Assembly: GCA_963703745.1 (NCBI GenBank) | Contig: CAVPFL010000003.1 | Coordinates: 310,001-374,000, forward strand | Origin: AP-15 sp963703745 | GTDB taxonomy: Bacteria > Pseudomonadota > Alphaproteobacteria > ATCC43930 > CGMCC-115725 | Length of the DNA: 64,000 bases | Direction: 5' to 3' | Shown here: piece by piece, positions 33,978 to 43,112 of the stretch | Numbering within the stretch: position 1 is the first letter of the stretch | Layout of the letters: each line of letters opens with the position of its first letter | Notes under the pieces: generated by a model | What the model saw: the letters and a program-made list of their open reading frames with translations, nothing else | Told to the model about the DNA's origin: nothing | Databases searched by the model: none | Translations under genes and position numbers: made by a program

Positions 33978-36625
33978 CAGGTTGCCGCCAAGCGATCGTA
34001 AGCCGTCCTCAGGCGATCGCGGTCGCGAATAACGTCGGCCTCGCGCTCGCGCTGCTCCTCGACGACCTCTGCCCTGGCCTTGGCGAGGAAGCCGGGGTTG
34101 GCCAGCTTAGCGGCGATCTTGGCCAACTCCGCATCGAGCCTGCTGATTTCCTTGCCCAACCGCGCTTTTTCCCCGGCGAGATCCACCACGTCTCCGAGGC
34201 GCAGGATCAAGGTTGCACCGTCTACGATCGCCTGGATTCCACCCGCCGGCACCGTTGCGACCGGCTCAAATCCGTCGACCCGGGCAAGGCGCGTGAAATG
34301 TTCTCGATGGCGCTCGATCCTTGCTGCTGCGACGGGCTCAGTGTCCTTGAGAAGGAGCGGGATCCTGGCCGCCGGAGAAACATTCAGTTCGGCGCGCAAT
34401 GCACGCAACGCCGAGATCGCCTGAACAACCCATTCCATCTCGGCTGAGGCAGCGGGATCGGTGAGCTCGGCAGGGAAAGCCGGCCACGGTGCCGTCAGCA
34501 GCAGCCCGGCATTAGAGCCGGCGAGGTTCTCCCATACCTCCTCCGTAACAAACGGCATGATCGGGTGCAGCAAATGGACGATGCGGCCTAGCACCCACGC
34601 CGTCATGGTCTGAGTCTCTATGCGTGCCGCGGCATCGTCGCCTTGCAGGATCGGCTTTGTGAACTCGAGATACCAATCGCAGTAAGTGCCCCACAAGAAC
34701 TGGTAGAGGCGGTTCGCCGCCTCGTCGAAACGGTAGGCGTCGAGAGAAGCTGTGACCGCAGCGGCGCAGTCCGACACCGCCGCAGCGACCCAATGGTTGA
34801 CGGTAAGCCTGCATTGTCTCGGGGTGAAACCAGCGACGAGCGCGCAACCGTTCATCTCCGCATAGCGGGCAGCATTCCACAGCTTGGTCACAAAATTGCG
34901 GTATCCCTCGACCCGGCGTTCGGCGAGCTTGATGTCACGCCCGGGCGCGGCCAAGGCCACGAGGGTAAACCGCACTGCATCGCAGCCGTAGCGGTCGATC
35001 AGATCGAGTGGATCGATGATGTTGCCGCGCGACTTCGACATCTTCTGGCCGCGCTCGTCGCGCACCAGCGCGTGGATGTATACGGTGTGGAACGGCACCT
35101 CGCCCATGAAGCGCAGCCCCATCATCATCATCCGTGCGACCCAGAAAAAGATGATGTCGAAGCCGGTGACCAGTACGTCGGTCGGGTAATAGCGCTTCAG
35201 GAAGCGGTTCTCTTCGGGCCAGCCCAGGGTGGAGAACGGCCACAGCGCCGAGGAGAACCAGGTGTCGAGGACGTCCTCGTCCTGGGTCAGCGTGACCGGA
35301 CGACCGTATTTCGCCGCCGCCTCGGCAGCGGCCTCTTCCTCGCTCTCTGCGACAAAGACCGCGCCGTCCTGGTCGTACCAGGCCGGGATCTGGTGTCCCC
35401 ACCACAGCTGGCGCGAGATGCACCAGGGCTGGATGTTGCGCAGCCAGTCGAAGAACGTGTTCTCCCATTGCCGCGGCATGAAGCGGGTGCGGCCGCTCTC
35501 GACCGCCTCGATCGCGGGTCGCGCCAGTTCGCCCGCGTTGCAGAACCATTGGTCGGTCAGCCATGGCTCGATGACAACGTCCGAGCGGTCGTGATAAGGG
35601 ACCATCAGGGTATGATCTTCGACTTTGTCGAGGAGACCGGCGGCCGCGAGATCGGCAACCACCTTGTTGCGTGCGGCGAACCGGTCGAGGCCTCGATAGG
35701 CCGGCGGCACCGCGTCGTTCAGCCGAGCATCCCGATCGAAGATGTTGAGGAGCGCCAGGCCGTGTCGCCGGCCGACCTCAAAATCGTTGAAATCATGCGC
35801 CGGGGTGATCTTGACCGCCCCGCTGCCGGTTTCCGGGTTGGCGTACTCGTCAGCGATGATCGGGATCAGCCGGTCGACGAGCGGCAGCCGCACGAACTTA
35901 CCGACCAGTCCGGCGTAGCGTGAATCCTCGGGATGCACCGCCACACCGGTGTCACCCAACATGGTCTCGGGGCGGGTGGTGGCCACGACGATGTGACATC
36001 GGGGTTCGCCGTCGATTGGATAACGGATATGCCAGAGCGTTCCTTTTGTTTCGCGGTTGTCGACTTCGAGGTCGGAGATCACCGTGTGCATCTCCGGGTC
36101 CCAGTTGACGAGCCGCTTGTCGCGATAGACCAATCCGTCGCGATAGAGCTGGACAAAGACTCGACGCACCGCGGCAACCAAGTCCGGCTCCATCGTGAAG
36201 CGCTCGCGCGACCAGTCGGGCGAGGCGCCGAGTCGGCGCAGCTGATTGATGATCGTGCCGCCGGATTGCGCCTTCCACTCCCACACACGCTCGATGAACT
36301 TGATGCGGCCAAGCCGCTGCTTGTTGATCTGCGCCTCAGCGAGTTGGTTGGTGACGACAATCTCTGTGGCGATGCCGGCGTGATCGGTACCGGGTTGCCA
36401 CAGCACGTCGCGACCTCGCATGCGCTGATAACGGACCAGCACGTCTTGCAGCGTAAAGGTCAGCGCATGGCCCATGTGCAAGCTCCCCGTCACGTTCGGG
36501 GGCGGCATCATGATCGTGTACGGCGGTTTGCCGCTGTCCGGATCCGCGCTAAATCCGCCGGAGCGTTCCCATAGGTGGTACTGGCGCGCCTCTACGGCGG
36601 AGGGTTGATATGTCTTGTCCAGCAT
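33977..36625 (-). CDS. valS: Valine--tRNA ligase
   Basis: 882 residues, normal for the bacterial enzyme. The HIGH-type signature is 'PPNVTGSLHMGHAL' (H50-MGH) and the second is 'KMSKSRGN'. 'NWDPEMHTVISDLEV' and 'KITPAHDFNDFEVG' belong to the editing domain. The anticodon-binding domain and a C-terminal coiled coil ('DLAGEKARLGKEISRLDAEL') complete it. It charges tRNA-Val. The block pcm, tolC, popZ and valS runs in the same direction upstream. Confidence 0.96.
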   Translation of the reverse strand: MLDKTYQPSAVEARQYHLWERSGGFSADPDSGKPPYTIMMPPPNVTGSLHMGHALTFTLQDVLVRYQRMRGRDVLWQPGTDHAGIATEIVVTNQLAEAQINKQRLGRIKFIERVWEWKAQSGGTIINQLRRLGASPDWSRERFTMEPDLVAAVRRVFVQLYRDGLVYRDKRLVNWDPEMHTVISDLEVDNRETKGTLWHIRYPIDGEPRCHIVVATTRPETMLGDTGVAVHPEDSRYAGLVGKFVRLPLVDRLIPIIADEYANPETGSGAVKITPAHDFNDFEVGRRHGLALLNIFDRDARLNDAVPPAYRGLDRFAARNKVVADLAAAGLLDKVEDHTLMVPYHDRSDVVIEPWLTDQWFCNAGELARPAIEAVESGRTRFMPRQWENTFFDWLRNIQPWCISRQLWWGHQIPAWYDQDGAVFVAESEEEAAAEAAAKYGRPVTLTQDEDVLDTWFSSALWPFSTLGWPEENRFLKRYYPTDVLVTGFDIIFFWVARMMMMGLRFMGEVPFHTVYIHALVRDERGQKMSKSRGNIIDPLDLIDRYGCDAVRFTLVALAAPGRDIKLAERRVEGYRNFVTKLWNAARYAEMNGCALVAGFTPRQCRLTVNHWVAAAVSDCAAAVTASLDAYRFDEAANRLYQFLWGTYCDWYLEFTKPILQGDDAAARIETQTMTAWVLGRIVHLLHPIMPFVTEEVWENLAGSNAGLLLTAPWPAFPAELTDPAASAEMEWVVQAISALRALRAELNVSPAARIPLLLKDTEPVAAARIERHREHFTRLARVDGFEPVATVPAGGIQAIVDGATLILRLGDVVDLAGEKARLGKEISRLDAELAKIAAKLANPGFLAKARAEVVEEQREREADVIRDRDRLRTAYDRLAAT

Positions 36626-36727
36626 CGCTGAACGGTCCTCGACTAAGCAGTTCGGCGGAGACCCCTCGGCGCGCTTCGAGTAAAGTCGGTCACGCGCCGC
36701 AATTCGAAGAGGCCTTTTGAAACGCGA

Positions 36728-37336
36728 TCAGCGCAGCCCGGCCTCGCCGACAACACGGCCGATCTCCTCACGAACGAGCCGCTCGACGATACCTGGGAGA
36801 TGGTCGTCGAGCCAGGCTTGGAGTAACGGCCGTAGCATCTCGCGCACCATCTCCTCTAGCGTGCGCTCACCGGCGCCGAGCGGCAGTTCTGTCTCATTGC
36901 GCCGTTCGCGCGGCAGCGCACCAAGCTGGGCAAACGCAGCGGCCGCGGCTCCCGAAGTGGCTGCCGAGACGATGCGCTCGCGACCCGAGTCCAGCTTTGG
37001 TTCGCGCGTTGCATCGGCGGGCGATGGTCGCGGCTCGCTTGGCTCGGCGGGATCCGCCGGTGAGCCGGTTGGCGCACCCGGTGATGCCGGTGGTGCGGTC
37101 GCAACTTCTGCCCATGGCGATACTCGGCGCACGGAACCGTCCTCGTTGACCACTTGGGTCAGTTCGAGAATGTCGCTCTTCTCCCCCGGGGCGGCGGCGG
37201 CGTGGCTCTGGACTGTGCTCCCAACGCGTCTGTCCGCCGGGTCTTTGTCCTCGGCGATAATGCGGCTGATGGAGGCGATGATCTCCTCCATCGAGGGGTC
37301 CGGCGACGACTCTGGCTGAGATTTTTCGACCGGCAT
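36728..37336 (-). CDS. popZ: Cell pole-organizing protein PopZ (DUF2497)
   Basis: 202 residues. The N-terminal helix 'SMEEIIASISRIIAED' is followed by a long proline-, acidic- and alanine-rich disordered middle. The C-terminal oligomerisation region 'LEEMVREMLRPLLQAWLDDH' continues as 'LPGIVERLVREEIGRV'. This is the layout of PopZ, which forms a polar matrix that anchors ParB-centromere and signalling proteins in alphaproteobacteria. It sits between tolC and valS as in other members of the class. It is a strong taxonomic marker here. Confidence 0.9.
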   Translation of the reverse strand: MPVEKSQPESSPDPSMEEIIASISRIIAEDKDPADRRVGSTVQSHAAAAPGEKSDILELTQVVNEDGSVRRVSPWAEVATAPPASPGAPTGSPADPAEPSEPRPSPADATREPKLDSGRERIVSAATSGAAAAAFAQLGALPRERRNETELPLGAGERTLEEMVREMLRPLLQAWLDDHLPGIVERLVREEIGRVVGEAGLR

Positions 37337-37414
37337 GAAAACACCCGATGAACTTCGACTAATTTGGATCCAGCGCCGGGGATTTGCCAGCCTGATCGTT
37401 TGATCCGCGCCGGC

Positions 37415-38923
37415 TCACTCCGAGAGACCGCCCCGGAAGCCGATCCACTTATCCTTCACCTCCTTGTAGTGCCGCTCCATATCGTAGAGCTTCACCGGAA
37501 GGTTCAGCTCGGGCGCAATCAGCCGGCCGGTCGCCGCAGCCACGTTAAACTCGGCGAGTGCCGCATCATGTTCGGCGGTGACGAGTTGGGATTGCGTCGT
37601 GAGCAGCGTCTGGTTCTGGATCAGAACGTCCAGCACGGTACGGGTGCCAACCAGTGCCTCTTGTTGCGTGCCTTCGAGGGCGATCTGCGCCGCGCGAACG
37701 GCCGAAGCGAAGGACGAGATACTTGCCCGGGCCGCCTGCAAAATCGACCAGCTTTGGGTCGCCAGCTGCACCGCTGCCCGCCGTGCATCATCGACTTGGC
37801 TGCGGCGTTGCCCGACCGTCTGTTGTGCTTGCCGGGTCTGGGAGTAGATCGCTCCGCCTTCATAAAGCGGCATCGTCATTTGTGCGACGATCGTGGCCGA
37901 CTGTTCCAGGGAACTGTTCAACGTGACGGACGGAGCGAATAGGCGGTTGACAGTGCCGACGAGCGAGATTTGCGGCAGCAGCTGACCACGCACAAAATCG
38001 ACATTGTCACGAGCAGCGAGTTCGGCGAAGTTTGCCGAGATGACGCTAAAATTATTGTTAGCGGCAAGGCTCGCGGCCTCTTCGCCCGTCGCGGGAAGCG
38101 TGGGGCGGTCGCGCGGCAGCATCAGCGTGCCTGGGGGGTGGCCGACCGCGCGGACGTATTCCTCCCGGCTTATCTCGAGATTGCCTTGGGCAGTGACCAG
38201 TTGGCCGACGGCTTGAGCTAGCGAAGCCTCGGCCTGTGCGACATCGGTGCGGGTCACTTCGCCGACGCGAAAGCGGTCCTGCGTCGCTTCGAGCTGCTTG
38301 CGGAGGACCGCCACATTGTTTCGGTTCACCTCGAGCAGGGCCTGATCGCGCACGACGTCGAGATAGGCCATGGCGACAGCCTGGAATACCGACGTCTCGA
38401 CCGCCAGGGTTTGGGCGCGCGCCGACTGTACGAAGTTGATTGCTTGGCTCGTCTGCGCGGCGGTTCGCCCACCGGTGTAGATCGGCTGAGTCGCCTGGAG
38501 AGCGACGGTGTTCTGATAAAAGGTCGAATAGCTGCTCAGCCCGGTGCTCCCTATATTGTTCCCTCTAATGTCAGTCCTTGCCAGCCCTGTGCTCGGTGCC
38601 GTGACAGCGCTTCGCGAGCCTCCCACCTGACCGGTGAAGTTGACCGTCGGGCGCCACATCGCCAGCGCCTGCGGCACCTGCTCGTCAGTTGCCCGCAACA
38701 ACGCGCGTTGCGCGAGCAATTGCGGATTAGTGTTATAGGCATCGGCGAGCGCCTGGGTCAGCGTCTGTGCCTGCAGCGAGTCGGGGGTGCACACGGCGAC
38801 GAGGCCGGCGAGGGCAGCGAAACTCAAGCCTCTCCAACATGAAAAAAACGGCCTACCGCAAGATCGCCCAAAGCCTTCAAGTCCGGCACACCAAATCACT
38901 CGCCCTCGGTCGGCTTCGGACAT
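37415..38923 (-). CDS. tolC: TolC family outer membrane efflux protein
   Basis: About 502 residues from ATG 38923; an ATG at 38950 would add nine. A hydrophobic signal segment 'LSFAALAGLVAVCTPDSLQA' precedes the mature 'QTLTQALADAYNTNPQLLA'. Two related halves of long helices and strands follow, with 'TRTDVAQAEASLAQAVGQL' and 'VLDVLIQNQTLLTTQSQLV', the typical internal repeat. TolC forms the outer-membrane duct of type I secretion and efflux pumps. No inner-membrane partner is next to it. Confidence 0.88.
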   Translation of the reverse strand: MSEADRGRVIWCAGLEGFGRSCGRPFFSCWRGLSFAALAGLVAVCTPDSLQAQTLTQALADAYNTNPQLLAQRALLRATDEQVPQALAMWRPTVNFTGQVGGSRSAVTAPSTGLARTDIRGNNIGSTGLSSYSTFYQNTVALQATQPIYTGGRTAAQTSQAINFVQSARAQTLAVETSVFQAVAMAYLDVVRDQALLEVNRNNVAVLRKQLEATQDRFRVGEVTRTDVAQAEASLAQAVGQLVTAQGNLEISREEYVRAVGHPPGTLMLPRDRPTLPATGEEAASLAANNNFSVISANFAELAARDNVDFVRGQLLPQISLVGTVNRLFAPSVTLNSSLEQSATIVAQMTMPLYEGGAIYSQTRQAQQTVGQRRSQVDDARRAAVQLATQSWSILQAARASISSFASAVRAAQIALEGTQQEALVGTRTVLDVLIQNQTLLTTQSQLVTAEHDAALAEFNVAAATGRLIAPELNLPVKLYDMERHYKEVKDKWIGFRGGLSE

Positions 38924-38961
38924 CAAGGGCTCAACGGTTGTAAAGATCACGGCACGAGCTT

Positions 38962-39618
38962 TCAGAACACAAAGGCGGGCTTGGGTGAGAAGCCTGGCAG
39001 CAGCGGAGTCGTAGCGTCGAACAGCATCCGTTGCGCTACAACTCCGCCCGTCCGTGTCCTCAGGATGGCGCGGCCGATCCCGCTCGCTGATTTGACGACG
39101 GCCAGGAGCCGCCCTCCTTCGGCGAGTTGCGAATCGATCTCGGACGGCACCTCGACCACTGCTCCGCAGACCAATATCACATCGTAAGGGGCGCGCTGCC
39201 GATAGCCCTGCGGCAACGGCGCCTCGACAACGCTGACCGAGCCAATCGAATGATCGACGAGTGCCGCGCGTGCCCGCCGGGCTAACTCTGGGTGCTCTTC
39301 GAGGGCGACGACGCTCCGCGCCAGCATGGCGGCGAGGGCCGATTCGTAGCCTGTACCGGCTCCGATAATCAGTACCGCGTCACTGCGCTCGATCATCGCT
39401 GCCTGCAACAGACGGGCCGCCACCATCGGCTCCATCAGATAGCGACCTCCACCGATCGGCAGATCGTCGTCGATATAGGCGACCGCCCGGAGATGTTCAG
39501 GAACGAAGAGTTCGCGCCCGATTGCCGCAAAGGCGCTGAGCACTCGCTCGTCCATAACTTTGTTCGGCCGGAGCTGACTCTCGATCATGTGGGCCCGGGC
39601 CGCCCCGAATTCGTTCAT
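38962..39618 (-). CDS. pcm: Protein-L-isoaspartate O-methyltransferase family protein
   Basis: 218 residues. 'MIESQLRPNKVMDERVLSAF' is typical of the alphaproteobacterial subfamily, then 'LIIGAGTGYESALAAMLA' (SAM motif I) and 'PYDVILVCGAVVEVP'. Canonical Pcm repairs isoaspartyl residues. This subfamily often sits beside tolC, and repair activity has not been assumed from sequence alone. It is upstream of tolC with 38 bases between the proposed starts and stops. Confidence 0.8.
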   Translation of the reverse strand: MNEFGAARAHMIESQLRPNKVMDERVLSAFAAIGRELFVPEHLRAVAYIDDDLPIGGGRYLMEPMVAARLLQAAMIERSDAVLIIGAGTGYESALAAMLARSVVALEEHPELARRARAALVDHSIGSVSVVEAPLPQGYRQRAPYDVILVCGAVVEVPSEIDSQLAEGGRLLAVVKSASGIGRAILRTRTGGVVAQRMLFDATTPLLPGFSPKPAFVF

Positions 39619-39696
39619 CGGATCAAACCCGCCAATCAGTTGCCCATTTTATATCGGTACGGTGCAGCGAGCACAACCAACCGGCCCGAGATTCGA

Positions 39697-40203
39697 TTAG
39701 CACGGCAACCGCTCGATCGGCTGTTTCGCAACGAGCCGGGAAAGCAGCTGCTCAGCCGTCAACCCTGACAGCGGATGGCGCCAGTCCGGTGCAATCTCGG
39801 CGAGTGGTTGCAGCACGAATCGACGTTGATGGAGCCGCGGATGCGGCAGGACGAGCGAGGACGTCTCCGTCACCTGACCCCGATAGTCGAGGAGATCGAG
39901 ATCGAGCACGCGCGCCGCGTTTCGCGCGCTGCGGAGACGACCAAATTGTCCCTCGATCGCCTGCGATATCGCGAGCAGGTCTCGCGCGGCAAAATGGGTT
40001 GTCAGCGACGCGACCGCGTTAACGAACCACGGTTGGTCCGAGCGCGGTACCGGCTCAGTCCGATACCAAGCGGAGCGGGTCGCGACATGGATCCCCTCTG
40101 CTTCTAGTGCAGTCAGGGCGGCCGTGAGCGTGTCGATGGGCGCGCCATACCGCGGGCTAGCCAGATTGCCGCCTATGCCGATCAGGATCAATTCATCTCT
40201 CAT
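39697..40203 (-). CDS. folK: 2-amino-4-hydroxy-6-hydroxymethyldihydropteridine diphosphokinase
   Basis: 168 residues from ATG 40203 ('MRDELILIGIGGNL'). Blocks 'YRTEPVPRSDQPWFVNAV', 'ARVLDLDLLDYRG' (the Mg/ATP aspartates) and 'LPHPRLHQRRFVLQPLAEI' are those of HPPK. The enzyme pyrophosphorylates the pterin for dihydropteroate synthesis in folate biosynthesis. A 14-codon extension upstream is not family-like. It stands alone, divergent from the NYN gene. Confidence 0.92.
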   Translation of the reverse strand: MRDELILIGIGGNLASPRYGAPIDTLTAALTALEAEGIHVATRSAWYRTEPVPRSDQPWFVNAVASLTTHFAARDLLAISQAIEGQFGRLRSARNAARVLDLDLLDYRGQVTETSSLVLPHPRLHQRRFVLQPLAEIAPDWRHPLSGLTAEQLLSRLVAKQPIERLPC

Positions 40204-40285
40204 GCGCTTCGCACTGCTTGACCCAGGATGCGCGCTGTAAGACATTTACGTTACATTATCGAATCCAACGGGGCATTTGTACCAG

Positions 40286-40867
40286 ATGATTTTCTACCCG
40301 GAAGAGCGGCTCGCCATATTCATCGATGGAGCCAACCTCTATTCAGCGGCGCGCGGCCTAGCATTCGACATAGACTACAAGCGCCTACTCGATCTGTTCA
40401 GCGCCAAGGGGCGGTTGATCCGGGCATTTTATTATACCGCTCTGCTGGAAGACCAGGAATACTCGCCGATCCGCCCGCTCGTCGATTGGCTCGATTACAA
40501 TGGCTACACTATGGTAACAAAGCCGACGAAGGAATTCACCGACGCGATGGGGCGGCGCCGCATCAAAGGTAACATGGATATTGAGCTGGCGATCGACATG
40601 CTCGAGATGGCTCAACACATCGATCATGCGATCCTATTCTCCGGAGACGGCGATTTCCGGCGTCTTGTCGAGGCGGTTCAGCGCAAGGGGGTCCGCGTCT
40701 CGGTTGTGTCTACTATCCGCTCCTCGCCGCCAATGGTTTCAGACGACCTGCGGCGCCAAGCTGACAACTTTATCGAGCTCCAAGAGCTCGCGCCCAGTAT
40801 TATGCGCAATCATCATTCCCGCGAGGAGCCCCATCGTACACGAACCGAACCGGTCGACGAGGCGTGA
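40286..40867 (+). CDS. LabA-like NYN domain protein
   Basis: 193 residues from ATG 40286, where the family motif 'MIFYPEERLAIFIDGANLY' begins; a TTG three codons upstream is possible. NYN (PIN-like) nuclease features are 'FIDGANLY' with Asp, 'KGNMDIELAIDML' and 'ILFSGDGDF', i.e. the acidic metal-binding residues. Members are predicted RNases; a role in RNA processing is likely but not proven. Its TGA overlaps the uracil-DNA glycosylase GTG, so the two are coupled. Confidence 0.85.
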   Translation: MIFYPEERLAIFIDGANLYSAARGLAFDIDYKRLLDLFSAKGRLIRAFYYTALLEDQEYSPIRPLVDWLDYNGYTMVTKPTKEFTDAMGRRRIKGNMDIELAIDMLEMAQHIDHAILFSGDGDFRRLVEAVQRKGVRVSVVSTIRSSPPMVSDDLRRQADNFIELQELAPSIMRNHHSREEPHRTRTEPVDEA

Positions 40868-41577
40868 GGGTCTCAACATCGGCGGCCATACCGTCACGGA
40901 ACTGTCCGCTCTGTCCGCGTTTGGCCGCGTTCCGTGAGGTCCAGCGAGCGGCACACTCGGAATGGTTTAATGCGCCAGTTCCATCCTTTGGCGATGACGT
41001 CGCACAACTGTTGATCGTCGGCCTTGCGCCAGGGCTCAAAGGGGCAAATCGCACAGGAAGGCCGTTCACCGGCGACTATGCCGGCGGGCTGCTGTACCAG
41101 ACGCTGCGAAAATTCGGCTTCGCGGAGGGCATTTACGAGGCCCATCCCGATGATGGCGTCGCGATGCGCCACGCGCGTATCACCAATGCGGTTCGCTGCG
41201 TGCCTCCGCAAAACAAGCCTGAGCCCAGCGAAATTGCGGCTTGCCGGCGATTTCTCGCTGCCGAGATCACCAGCATGCCCCAGCTCCGGGCGATCCTCGC
41301 GCTCGGCATTATCGCTCACCAAGCCGTGCTCGAGGCGCTAGGCTTGCGCCGCGGGTCCTTCCCTTTCGCGCACGGTAACTTGTACCTGCTGCCGGACGGA
41401 AAGCTGCTGGCCGACAGCTATCACTGCTCTAGGCTCAATACCAATACCGGTAAGCTCACTGTCGCGATGTTCGAATCCGTGTTCATTTCCCTTAGGCGCC
41501 GGCTCGATCCAGCGCCAGAAGCTTCTTATCTCGGCTGCGTCTCCGCGACAGGGATGGACAGACCTTCATCGCAGTGA
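40864..41577 (+). CDS. Uracil-DNA glycosylase family protein (family 5, UdgB-like)
   Basis: 237 residues from GTG 40864, sharing a 4-base overlap with the NYN gene. 'CPLCPRL' and further cysteines ('VRCVPPQNKP') may bind an Fe-S cluster. 'LLIVGLAPGLKGANRTGRPF' is motif A of family 4/5 enzymes. The C-terminal 'HCSRLNTNTGKL' is the characteristic motif of family 5. The enzyme removes uracil and some deaminated bases from DNA. It lies convergent with smpB, 11 bases away. Confidence 0.85.
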   Translation: MRVSTSAAIPSRNCPLCPRLAAFREVQRAAHSEWFNAPVPSFGDDVAQLLIVGLAPGLKGANRTGRPFTGDYAGGLLYQTLRKFGFAEGIYEAHPDDGVAMRHARITNAVRCVPPQNKPEPSEIAACRRFLAAEITSMPQLRAILALGIIAHQAVLEALGLRRGSFPFAHGNLYLLPDGKLLADSYHCSRLNTNTGKLTVAMFESVFISLRRRLDPAPEASYLGCVSATGMDRPSSQ

Positions 41578-41588
41578 GACACGGCCTC

Positions 41589-42053
41589 TTAGCAGTTGGA
41601 CCCGCGCAGGATTCGGGCCCGGCTGCGCTGCCAATCACGCTGTTTCTCGGCCTGCCGCTTATCGGCCTTCCGTTTCCCACGGGCGAGCCCGAGTTCAACT
41701 TTCGCTCGGCCGCGTTCGTTGAAATAGATGGATAATGGGACCAGTGTCATCCCATCCCGCTGAATGGCGCCCAACAACCGGTTCATCTGCTTGCGATGGA
41801 GTAGCAGCTTGCGGCGGCGCCGCGGCTGGTGATTGAAGTGGGCCGAGGCGGCATATTCAGGTATGTTGGCGTTGACGAGAAACAGTTCGCCGTCACTCTG
41901 ATCGGCGTATGCCTCGGTGATGCTTCCCTGCCCCTGGCGCAGCACCTTGACCTCGGTACCTTGTAGGACGACCCCCGCCTCGATCGTATCCTCGATCCAA
42001 TAATCGTGGCGCGCGCGGCGGTTCTGCGCAACGTAGCGGTCCGCCGCCCTCAT
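41589..42053 (-). CDS. smpB: SsrA-binding protein
   Basis: 154 residues. 'AQNRRARHDYWIEDTIEAGVVLQGTEVKVLR' is the beta-barrel region in one run of family sequence, then 'EPLVNANIPEYAASAHFNH'-like 'LVNANIPEYAASAHFNHQPR', and the basic tail 'RGKRKADKRQAEKQRDW' that contacts the ribosome. With tmRNA it rescues stalled ribosomes. It overlaps dapA (TGATG). I did not find ssrA in this window. Confidence 0.95.
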   Translation of the reverse strand: MRAADRYVAQNRRARHDYWIEDTIEAGVVLQGTEVKVLRQGQGSITEAYADQSDGELFLVNANIPEYAASAHFNHQPRRRRKLLLHRKQMNRLLGAIQRDGMTLVPLSIYFNERGRAKVELGLARGKRKADKRQAEKQRDWQRSRARILRGSNC

Positions 42054-42928
42054 CAGTTGAGTAGGCCGGCGCCACGCATCGCTTGCTGCACCTTTTGCTG
42101 TGTCTCAGGCATGATCGCCCATAGCGGTTGGCGAACCTCGGCGGTGCAGCGACCGAGCAGCGAGGCTGCATATTTTACCGGCGTCGGGCTCGTTTCCGCG
42201 AACAATGCATCGTGCAAAGGAATCAGCCGCTGGTTTATCTCCCGTACAGTTTTGACATCGCCGCGCTGCCATGCCTGATGCATTTCCGAACACAGCCGCG
42301 GCGCCACATTCGCAGTCACCGAAATGCAGCCATCGCCACCTTGGGCGAGATAGGCGACAGCGGTAGCGTCCTCGCCCGACAGCAGGCAAAACCTCGCGCC
42401 GATTTCGCCGCGCATCCGCAAAGGCCGCGCGAGATCGTTCGTGGCATCCTTGACACCGATGACGTTCGGCAGCTTGGCGAGCCGCGCCATTGTTGCGTTG
42501 GTCATGTCGATCGCCGAGCGACCCGGGATATTGTAGATGATGATCGGCAGGTCGACTGCATCGTGAACCGCCTTGAAATGATGAAACAAGCCTTCCTGCG
42601 TCGGTTTGTTGTAATAGGGGCATACGATCAGTGCGGCGTCGGCACCGGCTTCCTTCGCCTGACGAGTCAACGCGATCGTGTGGTCGGTGGAGTTGGTCCC
42701 GGTCCCCGCAATTACCGGGGCGCGACCTTTGGCCACCTCGACACAGAGCGTGATGATGCGGCGCGCCTCATCGTCGTGTAGCGCCGGCGACTCGCCGGTT
42801 GTACCACACGGAACAAAACCGTGCGTACCCTGAGCTATCTGCCAGGCGACCAGCTCCTGAAAGGCCGTTTCTTCGACCTCTCCGTTGCGGAACGGTGTAA
42901 TGAGAGCAACGAGCGATCCTCTAAACAT
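42053..42928 (-). CDS. dapA: 4-hydroxy-tetrahydrodipicolinate synthase
   Basis: 291 residues from ATG 42928 ('MFRGSLVALITPF'). The Schiff-base Lys is K160 in 'VIGVKDAT', Tyr132 lies in 'IIIYNIPGRS', and 'GTTGESPAL' binds pyruvate. These match E. coli DapA positions closely. It condenses pyruvate with aspartate semialdehyde in lysine and peptidoglycan synthesis. It is translationally coupled to smpB, a common alphaproteobacterial pairing. Confidence 0.95.
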   Translation of the reverse strand: MFRGSLVALITPFRNGEVEETAFQELVAWQIAQGTHGFVPCGTTGESPALHDDEARRIITLCVEVAKGRAPVIAGTGTNSTDHTIALTRQAKEAGADAALIVCPYYNKPTQEGLFHHFKAVHDAVDLPIIIYNIPGRSAIDMTNATMARLAKLPNVIGVKDATNDLARPLRMRGEIGARFCLLSGEDATAVAYLAQGGDGCISVTANVAPRLCSEMHQAWQRGDVKTVREINQRLIPLHDALFAETSPTPVKYAASLLGRCTAEVRQPLWAIMPETQQKVQQAMRGAGLLN

Positions 42929-43112
42929 GGTTTCCTCCGGGATTGCGCCGTAACCGATCAACGATAGTACTCAAGGGCAAGGGCTTCAACCGCGCCGCTG
43001 GGGTCGAACGATGGATGGTGAGCAAGAGTTTCTGGCCGACCTTGCCTCGGCTGCTAAAAAACCGTAAAGGAGTTTTTGCCTCATCTTTGACCTAGCATAG
43101 GAGCGGCCGGTC

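Noticed and set aside
34643..35923. 426-codon plus-strand frame opposite valS
   Set aside because: Shadow frame with no recognisable features.
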